In this document: in pieces, positions 55,476 to 62,291 of the stretch
Layout: each line of letters starts with the position of its first letter
How positions within the stretch are numbered: the stretch's first letter is position 1
Translations under genes and position numbers: made by a program
DNA from: Prevotella sp.
GTDB lineage: Bacteria > Bacteroidota > Bacteroidia > Bacteroidales > Bacteroidaceae
NCBI GenBank assembly: GCA_017618275.1
Contig: JAFZUS010000004.1
Coordinates: 62,001 to 126,000, forward strand
Direction: 5' to 3'
DNA: 64,000 nt
The notes under the pieces: generated by a model
Told to the model about the DNA's origin: nothing
What the model saw: only the letters and a program-made list of their open reading frames with translations
The model's database searches: none

Positions 55476-56648
55476 TTAGTAGGCGTGGTCGTTCTGGATC
55501 TCTTCCTTGTCGAGTTTCTTGGCATCGATGGCGCGCCAGGCATAGACGATATAAGCCAGTACGAAAGGCACAAGCAACGAGACGTAGAACATCGTGCGCA
55601 GCGTGAACTCACTCGAACAGGAGTTCTGGAGTGTCAGTGACGACTGCAGGTCGGCTGTCGAGGGGTAGTAGGCTGTATTGTTCCAGGCGCAGCAGAGCAG
55701 CAGGGCGAGTACGGTGAGGACGGTGCCGATGCCTGCTGGCCAGATGCCACTGATGTAGTCCTTTGAGACGATGGTCTTGCCAATGCCGAAAAGCACAAGC
55801 ACGACACCTATCAACAACAGGATGAGGAGATACCACATCTCGATGAAATTGTTCAGATATTTGTAGGGCTCCATGAAGATGACTCCCGTTTCAGGATTGT
55901 AGGCAAAGCCATCCTTCACCAACAGATGGACGAGATAGGCCACGAAGAGCACGACGAAGGGTACAGCCGCACCTATCAGACGGACGCTGCCGCGAGAGCG
56001 GATATCCTCGTCGTTGACATTGTTCATCACGTAGAGGATGCCCAGTACACGGGCCAGGAATACAACGGCGAAGCCAAGTATCAGCACCCAGGGATTGAGT
56101 AGGGCATCGAGACCGTGAGAGGCATTGGCCCAGGATGATATCACTGGTGTGATATCCAGTTGAGTGTTGAGAGTTGAGAGTTGAGAGTTGACCAGATTGT
56201 CTTTTGCGATGATGAAGTTGGAACCCTCGAAGAAGGTGGCGACAGCACCGCCTAAGAGTAGCGGACCCACGATGCCGTTCAGGGTCAGGAAGAACTGGAA
56301 GGTCTTGGGACCGAGGAAGTTGCCGATCTTGTTCTGGAACTCGTAACTGACGGCCTGAAGCACGAAGGTAAAGAGGATGATCATCCAGAGCCAGTAGGCA
56401 CCTCCGAAACTCGTCGAATAGAAGAGTGGGAAGGAGGCGAAGAAAGCACCTCCGAAGGTGACGAGGGTGGTGAAAGTAAACTCCCACTTACGTCCCGTGG
56501 AGTTGTAGACGAGCCTGCGGCCTTCTTCTGTATAGCCCAGCGAACGGGCTACGGAGTTGGCACCCTGTACAAACAACAGGAAAACTAATATCGCACCTAA
56601 TAGTGATACGATGAAACACCAGTAGTGCTGTAAGAATTCGTATGTCAT
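55476..56648 (-). CDS. cydB: Cytochrome bd oxidase subunit II with a short repeat insert
   Basis: Membrane partner of CydA in the bd-type quinol:oxygen oxidoreductase, a high-affinity oxidase. The 390-residue protein has about nine helices. Family patterns include YTEEGRRLVYNSTGRKWEFT, FASFPLFYSTSFGGAYWLWM, YEFQNKIGNFLG and the C-terminal LLVPFVLAYIVYAWRAID. In a loop around residue 160 it has NSQLSTLNTQLDITPV. This is encoded by a GTTGAGA repeat (56159-56192) that equals the outer arm of the family A palindrome, read in the same phase as in the P-type ATPase. It begins 27 bases after cydA; the gap is filled by an AATTAG-type repeat. Confidence 0.94.
   Translation of the reverse strand: MTYEFLQHYWCFIVSLLGAILVFLLFVQGANSVARSLGYTEEGRRLVYNSTGRKWEFTFTTLVTFGGAFFASFPLFYSTSFGGAYWLWMIILFTFVLQAVSYEFQNKIGNFLGPKTFQFFLTLNGIVGPLLLGGAVATFFEGSNFIIAKDNLVNSQLSTLNTQLDITPVISSWANASHGLDALLNPWVLILGFAVVFLARVLGILYVMNNVNDEDIRSRGSVRLIGAAVPFVVLFVAYLVHLLVKDGFAYNPETGVIFMEPYKYLNNFIEMWYLLILLLIGVVLVLFGIGKTIVSKDYISGIWPAGIGTVLTVLALLLCCAWNNTAYYPSTADLQSSLTLQNSCSSEFTLRTMFYVSLLVPFVLAYIVYAWRAIDAKKLDKEEIQNDHAY
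56159..56192 (-). repeat. Half-copy of the family A arm inside cydB
   Basis: Four tandem GTTGAGA(G/T) words make a 34-base run. Its reverse complement CTCTCAACTCTCAACTC also forms the right outer arm of the ATPase element at 50053-50158. No AGAGTTTGC core is present here. It is read as NSQLSTLNTQL. Confidence 0.65.
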
Positions 56649-56651
56649 GTT

Positions 56652-56696
56652 AAATTATGAATTAGAAATTAGTAATTAGGAATTATGATTACTCAT
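56652..56696. repeat. AATTAG-type repeat (family B) at the cydA-cydB junction
   Basis: ATTATGAATTAGAAATTAG and further words end in GGAATTATGATTACT. On the minus strand it supplies the last six codons (MSNHNS) and the stop codon of cydA, then runs to within a few bases of the cydB start. Confidence 0.7.
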
Positions 56697-58331
56697 TTCG
56701 GGTCCCTTGTTGATCTGCTTCAGGAGAATGTTAATTTCCACTGCCAGCATCGTGGTGAAGAGGATGAGGAAGAGGATGAAGGTGAGGGCGACACTGCCAG
56801 CATTCAGGTCGGAAACGGCAGCCCACGTGGGTAGCATGTCCTGAATGGTCCAGGGCTGGCGTCCGAACTCTGCCACGAGCCATCCGCACTCAGAGGCGAT
56901 ATAGGCCAGCGGCACGAGAATGATGGCACCCCAATAGTGCCACGATGGCAGACCCGTCAGTTGACGAGGTGCATCTGCCATCGTCTCAGGCAGTAGCCCG
57001 ATGGCGGCCATTAACCTGCGTGTGAATACAGACAGGAAAGGCACATCATAGATGAGCAGTAGCAGGACGAGGAAATAGAGGATGAAGACGCATCCCAGTC
57101 CCACCATGATACGGAAGGCCCAGAAGTTGACGGGGATGAAGGGCACCACATCGTTCTTGTCCTTGATATAGCCATAGCCGAAGTATTTCATGTTGGAGGA
57201 GAGAGAAGAGAGGAGAGGGGATAGTGTGGACTCATCGGCACCGTCTGCCTTTGCCTTGCGGTAGGCAGCAAGGGCCTCGATGGCTTGTTTGCCACGTGCG
57301 ATTTTCTCGTCGACAGAGGGTACCACCGTACCGTCGGGCTTGGTGTAGCCGTTCAGGATATCGTTGATGCCAGGCACATAGCCGTGGATATCGTTGGTAG
57401 CCATAAACGAGAGGGCGTAAGGCATCTCTATCTTCAACGGAGCGGCCTCCTCGTTGGCGTAGTCAGGCTGACAGAAGGGATTCACCCAGGCGACGGCTGT
57501 CAGTCCCTGGTCCTCACCACCATTGTAGAGTGCCTCCATCGCAGCGAGTTTCATGGGCTGTACCTCGCCCACGCTCTGGGCCGACTTATGACCTGTGGCA
57601 CCAGCCAAGACAGCGGCAATCAGACCCACCCAGACACCAATCTTCATGCTCTCTGTGGCGAGTTTTGTATGCTGTTTCTTCATCAGATACCAGCAGCAGA
57701 CGGCTACACAGAAGATGGCACCGATGATCCACGACGAGATGACGGTATGACAGAACTTATCGATGGCGAAAGGCGAGAGGGCCACTTCTGCAAAACTGAC
57801 CATCTCGTTGCGCATGGTGTCAGGATTGAACTCGCAGCCCACGGGATACTGCATCCAGGCATTCGCCACGAGGATCCACCAGGCAGAGATGGTGGCACCT
57901 AAGCCCGTGAGCCAGGTGGAGGCCAGATGGAAGCCTGGCGATACCTTCTTCCAGCCAAAGAACATGACGGCTACGAAGGTAGACTCCATGAAGAAGGCCA
58001 CGATACCCTCTACAGCCAACGGGGCACCGAAGATGTCACCCACGAACCAGGAATAGTTAGACCAGTTGGTACCGAACTCGAACTCGAGGATGATACCTGT
58101 GGCCACACCCATGGCGAAGTTCACGCCAAAGAGTTTCTGCCAGAATTTGGCGGCATTTTTCCAGAATTCGTCTTTCGTACGATAGTACTTTGTCTCGACG
58201 ATTCCCATGATGACGGCCAGTCCCAGCGTCAACGGGACGAACAGCCAGTGATAGATTGCCGTGAGGGCAAATTGCGCTCTTGACCAGTCGATGGTCCCGG
58301 CATCAATGTTTAAGAATAGGTTTTGAAACAT
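56676..58331 (-). CDS. cydA: Cytochrome bd oxidase subunit I
   Basis: Carries hemes b558, b595 and d and the quinol site of the bd oxidase. The 551-residue protein shows the N-terminal heme ligand His in ALTAIYHWLFVPLTLGLAV, ATGIILEFEFGTNWSNYSWF, the conserved KLAAMEALYNGGEDQGL region and GRQPWTIQDMLPTWAAVS near the end. A Q-loop-like hydrophilic region spans about residues 290-390. In it STLSPLLSSLSSNMKYFG is partly encoded by a GAGAGAAGAG purine repeat (57194-57222). The last six residues come from the family B repeat. DUF4492 lies 33 bases upstream and cydB 27 bases downstream, the usual Bacteroidetes order. Confidence 0.96.
   Translation of the reverse strand: MFQNLFLNIDAGTIDWSRAQFALTAIYHWLFVPLTLGLAVIMGIVETKYYRTKDEFWKNAAKFWQKLFGVNFAMGVATGIILEFEFGTNWSNYSWFVGDIFGAPLAVEGIVAFFMESTFVAVMFFGWKKVSPGFHLASTWLTGLGATISAWWILVANAWMQYPVGCEFNPDTMRNEMVSFAEVALSPFAIDKFCHTVISSWIIGAIFCVAVCCWYLMKKQHTKLATESMKIGVWVGLIAAVLAGATGHKSAQSVGEVQPMKLAAMEALYNGGEDQGLTAVAWVNPFCQPDYANEEAAPLKIEMPYALSFMATNDIHGYVPGINDILNGYTKPDGTVVPSVDEKIARGKQAIEALAAYRKAKADGADESTLSPLLSSLSSNMKYFGYGYIKDKNDVVPFIPVNFWAFRIMVGLGCVFILYFLVLLLLIYDVPFLSVFTRRLMAAIGLLPETMADAPRQLTGLPSWHYWGAIILVPLAYIASECGWLVAEFGRQPWTIQDMLPTWAAVSDLNAGSVALTFILFLILFTTMLAVEINILLKQINKGPEMSNHNS
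57194..57222 (-). repeat. GAGAGAAGAG-type low-complexity run inside cydA
   Basis: On the plus strand the run reads GGAGGAGAGAGAAGAGAG and then GAGAGGGGA; on the coding strand it gives LSPLLSSLSS in the hydrophilic loop. It is short and has no visible inverted partner. Confidence 0.45.
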
Positions 58332-58364
58332 AACAGTAATATTTACGATTTACATATTTCGATT

Positions 58365-58586
58365 TTATTCGGCGGCACGGTCTGTGAGTTCACTCGCCAC
58401 ATAGCCCGCCTCGTCGCCTTGGGCGTTCTGCTTCAGGAAGTTGGGGAAGAAGAATATCTTCAGCACGACGAAAATGATGAACAGTTTGATGAGGATAATC
58501 GCCCACAGCGTCTTTCCGAGGCGCATGGAGCGGAATCCGTCGTAGTAAAGGTCAAAGACCTTATGCAGAAAACTGTCTTTTCGCAT
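58365..58586 (-). CDS. DUF4492 small membrane protein of the cyd operon
   Basis: A 73-residue protein: a basic amphipathic start (MRKDSFLHKVFDLYYDGFRS), then one membrane helix (TLWAIILIKLFIIFVVLKIF) and a polar C-terminus. DUF4492 proteins precede cydA in many Bacteroidetes and probably help assemble or stabilise the bd oxidase, like CydX-type subunits elsewhere; this is inference. The ATG at 58586 is preferred because the longer frame begins upstream of the predicted promoter. Confidence 0.87.
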   Translation of the reverse strand: MRKDSFLHKVFDLYYDGFRSMRLGKTLWAIILIKLFIIFVVLKIFFFPNFLKQNAQGDEAGYVASELTDRAAE

Positions 58587-58610
58587 AGGCGTTTCAGTTA
58601 GAAAGATGTT

Positions 58611-58619
58611 GCAAATATA
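58611..58619 (-). promoter_or_regulatory. Predicted -7 box for the DUF4492-cydA-cydB operon
   Basis: The minus strand reads TATATTTGC, an exact consensus match, 25 bases upstream of the ATG at 58586. Confidence 0.6.
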
Positions 58620-58658
58620 GTATAATTCTGTGAAATGGCCAAACAAATGTGAAAAAAC

Positions 58659-58690
58659 TTTGGCATTTCAGTAAAAATACGTACCTTTGC
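58659..58690 (+). promoter_or_regulatory. Predicted promoter of the coiled-coil/efflux genes
   Basis: TTTG at 58659-58662 and TACCTTTGC at 58682-58690, 19 bases apart, a full consensus match. It is divergent from the cyd promoter 40 bases away. Confidence 0.7.
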
Positions 58691-58716
58691 ACACGATTTT
58701 ATCGATAAAATAGAAT

Positions 58717-59589
58717 ATGAAGAAAGTCTTGGTGCCACTGATGGCAGTGGTGATATTAGCCCTGATAGCCGGGGCTGCCTGGCTCTTTAGGGATCTGCAG
58801 CAGCAAAAGCAGGTGAATAAAGACATGCAGGAACTGGCTGAACTCGACAAGCAGGAGATGGAGAACGAGTATGAGCGCTTCGCCCTGCAATACAGCGAGA
58901 TGAAGACCCAGATCAACAACGACTCCATCGTGGAGCAGTTGACGCAGGAGCAGATGAAGACCCAGCGTCTCTTGGAGGAGTTGAAGCGGGTGAAGGCTGA
59001 CGATGCCCGTGAGATCACCCGTCTGAAGAAAGAACTCGCCACGGTGCGTGAGGTGCTTCGCAGTTACATCATCCAGGTGGATTCACTGAACCGTCTGAAT
59101 GAGAGTCTGAAGGAGGAGAACAGTCGGGTGAGTGCCGAACTGGAACAGCGCAATACGGAGATTGCCGGTCTCAGCAGTGAGAAGGAATCGCTCTCTGAGA
59201 AGGTGGCTATTGCCGCCCAACTTGATGCGACGAACATCAACCTCTCGTTGCTGAACAAACGTGACAAGCCGACGAAGAAACTGAAGGACACCAAGAAGAT
59301 GGAGGTTACCTTCACCATCACGAAGAACGTAACTGCCTCAAATGGTAATCGTACTGTCTATGTGCGTATCCAGAATCCTGGCGGTAACACCCTCAGCGGG
59401 GGTGGCTCGTTTGCTTACGAGAACCGTAACCTGCAATATTCGATGAAGAAGACCATCGAGTATTCGGGTGAGGAAGTGACGGTCAAAACCTATTGGGATG
59501 TCACCCAGATGCTGGAGGGTGGCCAGTACCGTGTCAGCATCTTTGCCGATGGCAATATGATCGGATCAAGGACGTTCAACTTTGAATAA
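58717..59589 (+). CDS. Membrane-anchored coiled-coil protein of unknown function
   Basis: A 290-residue protein. One N-terminal membrane anchor (LVPLMAVVILALIAGAAWLF) is followed by a long coiled coil (about 28-175) rich in Glu, Lys, Gln and Leu heptads (LTQEQMKTQRLLEELKRVKA, LNESLKEENSRVSAELEQRN). A beta-rich C-terminal domain (about 190-290) starts KKMEVTFTITKNVTASNGNR and ends YRVSIFADGNMIGSRTFNFE. I do not recognise a named family, although such coiled-coil proteins are common in Bacteroidales. It precedes a TolC efflux operon with a repeat-filled gap and could be periplasmic. A link to the efflux system is only positional. Confidence 0.85.
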   Translation: MKKVLVPLMAVVILALIAGAAWLFRDLQQQKQVNKDMQELAELDKQEMENEYERFALQYSEMKTQINNDSIVEQLTQEQMKTQRLLEELKRVKADDAREITRLKKELATVREVLRSYIIQVDSLNRLNESLKEENSRVSAELEQRNTEIAGLSSEKESLSEKVAIAAQLDATNINLSLLNKRDKPTKKLKDTKKMEVTFTITKNVTASNGNRTVYVRIQNPGGNTLSGGGSFAYENRNLQYSMKKTIEYSGEEVTVKTYWDVTQMLEGGQYRVSIFADGNMIGSRTFNFE

Positions 59590-59590
59590 A

Positions 59591-59656
59591 GGTGAGAAAG
59601 TGAGAAAGTGAGAAGGTGAGAAAGTGAGAAGGTGAGAAAGTGAGAAGGTGAGAAAT
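59591..59656 (+). repeat. GTGAGAA tandem repeat upstream of tolC-type gene
   Basis: Eight copies of GTGAGAA(A/G) run from just after the stop codon of the coiled-coil gene to 13 bases before the ATG at 59669. The inverse sequence occurs at 59732-59765 inside the next gene, so the mRNA can fold around the start codon. Confidence 0.85.
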
Positions 59657-59668
59657 AATTTTTCAAAT

Positions 59669-61243
59669 ATGATAAGAATGAAGAAATGTCAGGGGGTGAA
59701 AGTGACGTGGGAGGTGAAAGTGCTGGTAGTACTTCTCACTTTCTCACTTTCTCACTTTCCCACTTCCTCCGCGCAGCGGTTGCTGACGCTTGACAGTTGT
59801 CGGGCGATGGCGCTGCGCAACAACAAGCAGATGCGTATCTCGCAAGTGAAGCAGGATGTGGCAGCAAACGCCCGTAAGTCGGCGCGTACCAAATACCTGC
59901 CCCATGTGAGTGCCATAGGTACCTATGAGCATACCAGTCGGGAGATATCGCTGTTGAATGATGCCCAGAAGAGTTCATTTCCCAACCTGGGAACCGCTCT
60001 GGCTACAGGCATGCAGCCACAGGTACAGGGTCTCTCGCAGGTCTTGACCCAAATGGGTAGTGCCTTTGTGCAGATGGGTATGCCCGCTGCCCAGGTGCAG
60101 CAGATGATGGGTGGTCTGCAGACGCAGATGCAGGATGGTATGACGAGTCTGGCAGGACAACTGAATGCCCTCGGGGCTGACATCGTGGAAGCCTTCCATA
60201 CAGATACCCGTAATATGTGGGCCGGTTCCATCCTGTTGACACAACCCGTCTTCATGGGTGGCGCCATCAAGGCGATGAACAAGATGGCTGATATCAATGA
60301 AGACTTGATGGCCAACTCCTCCGAGACCAATCGTCAGGCTACGCTCTACAAGATAGACCAGGCCTATTGGCAGGTGGTGTCGCTGACCCATAAGAAAAAA
60401 CTGGCTGACGGTTACCTGGATCTTGTGAAGAAACTCGACTCGGATGTCGGTAAGATGATTGAGGAGGGTATAGCCACGAAGAGCGATGGCCTGAGTGTGA
60501 GCGTGAAGGTAAACGAGGCAGAGATGGCTGTCCTGAAAGTGGACGACGGTCTGGTGCTCTCGAAGATGTTGCTCTGCGAACTCTGTGGCCTGCCTGTCAA
60601 CGAGAAGATCACCCTCGCCGACGAGAATGTGGAGGAGTTATCCGGGTTATCAGAAATTTCCGGGTTATCCGGTAATACCACCGATATCGCCTGGAACTGC
60701 CGCCCGGAATTGAAGATGCTCCAAAACACCATCGATCTTTCCAAGCAGGCTACCAACGTGCTTAAGGCCGGCAACCTGCCTCAGGTGATGTTGACGGGCG
60801 GCTACCTCATCACTAACCCCAGCCTGTATAATGGCTTCGAGAAGAAGTTCCGTGGTATCTGGAATGTGGGTGTGATGGTGCGTGTGCCCATCTGGAACTG
60901 GGGCGACGTGATGTATAAAGTGCGTGCCTCGAAAGGTGCCACCAGTATTGCCAGTCTCGAACTGGAGGAGGCCCGTGAGATGATCGAGTTGCAGGTGAAC
61001 CAGAATTCCTTCCGTGTGGATGAGGCGAACCGGAAACTGGTGATGGCACAGTCGAACATCGCCCGTGCCGAGGAGAATCTGCGCACCGCCAACCTGGGTT
61101 TCAAGGAGGGTGTCATCACCCCCACCACTGTGATGGAGGCTCAGACAGCATGGTTGCAGGCCCAGTCGCAGAAGATCGATGCAGAAATAGATGTCAAACT
61201 TAGCCAAGTAGATTTGCAGAAGTCGCTCGGCACACTGGAATAA
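59669..61243 (+). CDS. TolC-family outer-membrane efflux protein
   Basis: Outer-membrane channel of a tripartite efflux pump, about 524 residues. The OEP repeats are present: ALRNNKQMRISQVKQDVAAN near the start and LVMAQSNIARAEENLRTANL near the end, with GVITPTTVMEAQTAWLQAQS and the closing SQVDLQKSLGTL. A Met/Gln-rich segment (about residues 115-160) contains MGMPAAQVQQMMGGLQTQMQ. The signal peptide (VLVVLLTFSLSHFPTSSAQ) is partly coded by the CTTTCTCACTTTCTCACTTT repeat at 59732-59765. I use the ATG at 59669; a GTG at 59648 lies in the tandem repeat. A short double word (TCCGGGTTATC) is also present at 60646. It is followed by HlyD and ABC-2 permeases. Confidence 0.93.
   Translation: MIRMKKCQGVKVTWEVKVLVVLLTFSLSHFPTSSAQRLLTLDSCRAMALRNNKQMRISQVKQDVAANARKSARTKYLPHVSAIGTYEHTSREISLLNDAQKSSFPNLGTALATGMQPQVQGLSQVLTQMGSAFVQMGMPAAQVQQMMGGLQTQMQDGMTSLAGQLNALGADIVEAFHTDTRNMWAGSILLTQPVFMGGAIKAMNKMADINEDLMANSSETNRQATLYKIDQAYWQVVSLTHKKKLADGYLDLVKKLDSDVGKMIEEGIATKSDGLSVSVKVNEAEMAVLKVDDGLVLSKMLLCELCGLPVNEKITLADENVEELSGLSEISGLSGNTTDIAWNCRPELKMLQNTIDLSKQATNVLKAGNLPQVMLTGGYLITNPSLYNGFEKKFRGIWNVGVMVRVPIWNWGDVMYKVRASKGATSIASLELEEAREMIELQVNQNSFRVDEANRKLVMAQSNIARAEENLRTANLGFKEGVITPTTVMEAQTAWLQAQSQKIDAEIDVKLSQVDLQKSLGTLE
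59732..59765 (+). repeat. CTTTCTCA repeat coding part of the TolC signal peptide
   Basis: Three CTTTCTCA words plus a CTTTCCCA variant, the reverse complement of the GTGAGAAA run at 59591-59656. It codes LTFSLSHFPTS, the hydrophobic core end and cleavage region of the signal peptide. Confidence 0.8.
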
Positions 61244-61277
61244 AGGTAAAAAAGTAAAAAGGTAAAAAAGTAAAGAT
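61244..61277 (+). repeat. GTAAAAA repeat between the tolC-type and hlyD-type genes
   Basis: The whole 34-base gap is AGGTAAAAAAGTAAAAAGG and one more round, ending GTAAAGAT before the HlyD ATG. It begins right after AATAA of the stop region, as in the two other junctions of this operon. Confidence 0.75.
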
Positions 61278-62264
61278 ATGAGTGCAAATAGTCAGCATAA
61301 AAACATTCTGCTTGCCATTGCAGGCTTTGTAGTAGTGATTATCATCGTGGCTCTCATCGGATTCCTGGCACTCGACCGTGAGCCAAACGTGATCCAGGGC
61401 CAGGTGGAGGTCACAGAGTACCGTGTGTCCAGCAAGGTGCCTGGACGTATCCTTGAACTCCGTGTGAAGGAGGGCGACTTCGTGAAGGTGGGCGACACCC
61501 TTGCTATCCTCGATGCGCCGGAGGTGCGTGCCAAGATGGAACAGGCCCGTAGTGCGGAGAATGCCGCTGCCGCCCTCGAACTGAAGGCGCAGAACGGTGC
61601 CCGTAAAGAACAGATACAAGGTGCCTTCTCCGTGCTCCAGCAGGCTAAGGCCGGTTACGAGATTGCAGAGAAGTCGTACAACCGCATCCAACGTCTCTTC
61701 GACGAGGGTGTGGTCAGTGCCCAGAAGCGCGACGAGGTCTATGCCAACTATAAGGCGATGGAGGCTCAGATGAAGGCTGCCCAGAGCCAGTACGACATGG
61801 CTGTGAACGGTGCCCGTATGGAGGACAAGATGGCTGCTGCCGCCCAGGTAGACCGTGCCAAGGGTGCCGTGCAGGAGGTGAACAGTTATATCCACGAGAC
61901 GGTGCAGATTGCCCAGATGGAGGGTGAGGTCAGTGATGTCTATCCGAAGGTAGGCGAACTGGTTGGCACTGGTTCTCCCATCATGTCGATTGCCGTGATG
62001 GATGATATGTGGGGTACGTTCAATGTGCGTGAGGATCAGTTGAAGGACATACAGGTGGGTTCTGAGTTCACGGCCTATGTCCCCGCCTTCGACAAAGAGG
62101 TGAAGATGAAGGTCTATTACCTGAAGGACCAGGGCTCGTATGCCGTGTGGAAGGCCACGAAGGCCAATGGACAGTACGACCTGAAGACCTTTGAGGTGAA
62201 GGCTCGTCCCGTCGAGAAACTCGAAGGCTTGCGTCCGGGGATGTCGCTGATTATTAAAAGGTAA
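61278..62264 (+). CDS. HlyD-type periplasmic adaptor protein
   Basis: A 328-residue membrane-fusion protein linking inner-membrane permease and TolC. The N-terminal anchor is ILLAIAGFVVVIIIVALIGF. The split biotinyl-lipoyl domain is RVSSKVPGRILELRVKEGDF and a later EVSDVYPKVGELVGTGSPIM. Between them is a coiled hairpin (about 85-210) rich in Ala, Gln and Glu, with LFDEGVVSAQKRDEVYANYK. The beta-barrel domain is WGTFNVREDQLKDIQVG. The stop codon lies in the first GGTAAAAAAG word of the next repeat. This set is close to the YhiI/YbhG type that works with ABC-2 permeases. Confidence 0.95.
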   Translation: MSANSQHKNILLAIAGFVVVIIIVALIGFLALDREPNVIQGQVEVTEYRVSSKVPGRILELRVKEGDFVKVGDTLAILDAPEVRAKMEQARSAENAAAALELKAQNGARKEQIQGAFSVLQQAKAGYEIAEKSYNRIQRLFDEGVVSAQKRDEVYANYKAMEAQMKAAQSQYDMAVNGARMEDKMAAAAQVDRAKGAVQEVNSYIHETVQIAQMEGEVSDVYPKVGELVGTGSPIMSIAVMDDMWGTFNVREDQLKDIQVGSEFTAYVPAFDKEVKMKVYYLKDQGSYAVWKATKANGQYDLKTFEVKARPVEKLEGLRPGMSLIIKR

Positions 62265-62291
62265 AAAAGTAAAAAGGTAAAAAAGGTAAAG
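62258..62291 (+). repeat. GTAAAAA repeat between the hlyD-type gene and the ABC-2 permease gene
   Basis: AAAGGTAAAAAAGTAAAAAG and a further GTAAAAAAGGTAAAG fill the gap and contain the HlyD stop codon. It is nearly identical to the repeat one gene upstream (61244-61277). Confidence 0.75.

Noticed and set aside
56138-56157. Perfect GATATCAC/GTGATATC palindrome in cydB
   Set aside because: Short, within coding sequence, single copy and without promoter context; likely chance.
60638-60680. Inserted element in the TolC-type gene (two TCCGGGTTATC words)
   Set aside because: Only two short words; the peptide EELSGLSEISGLSG could be ordinary linker sequence, so it is mentioned but not called as an element.
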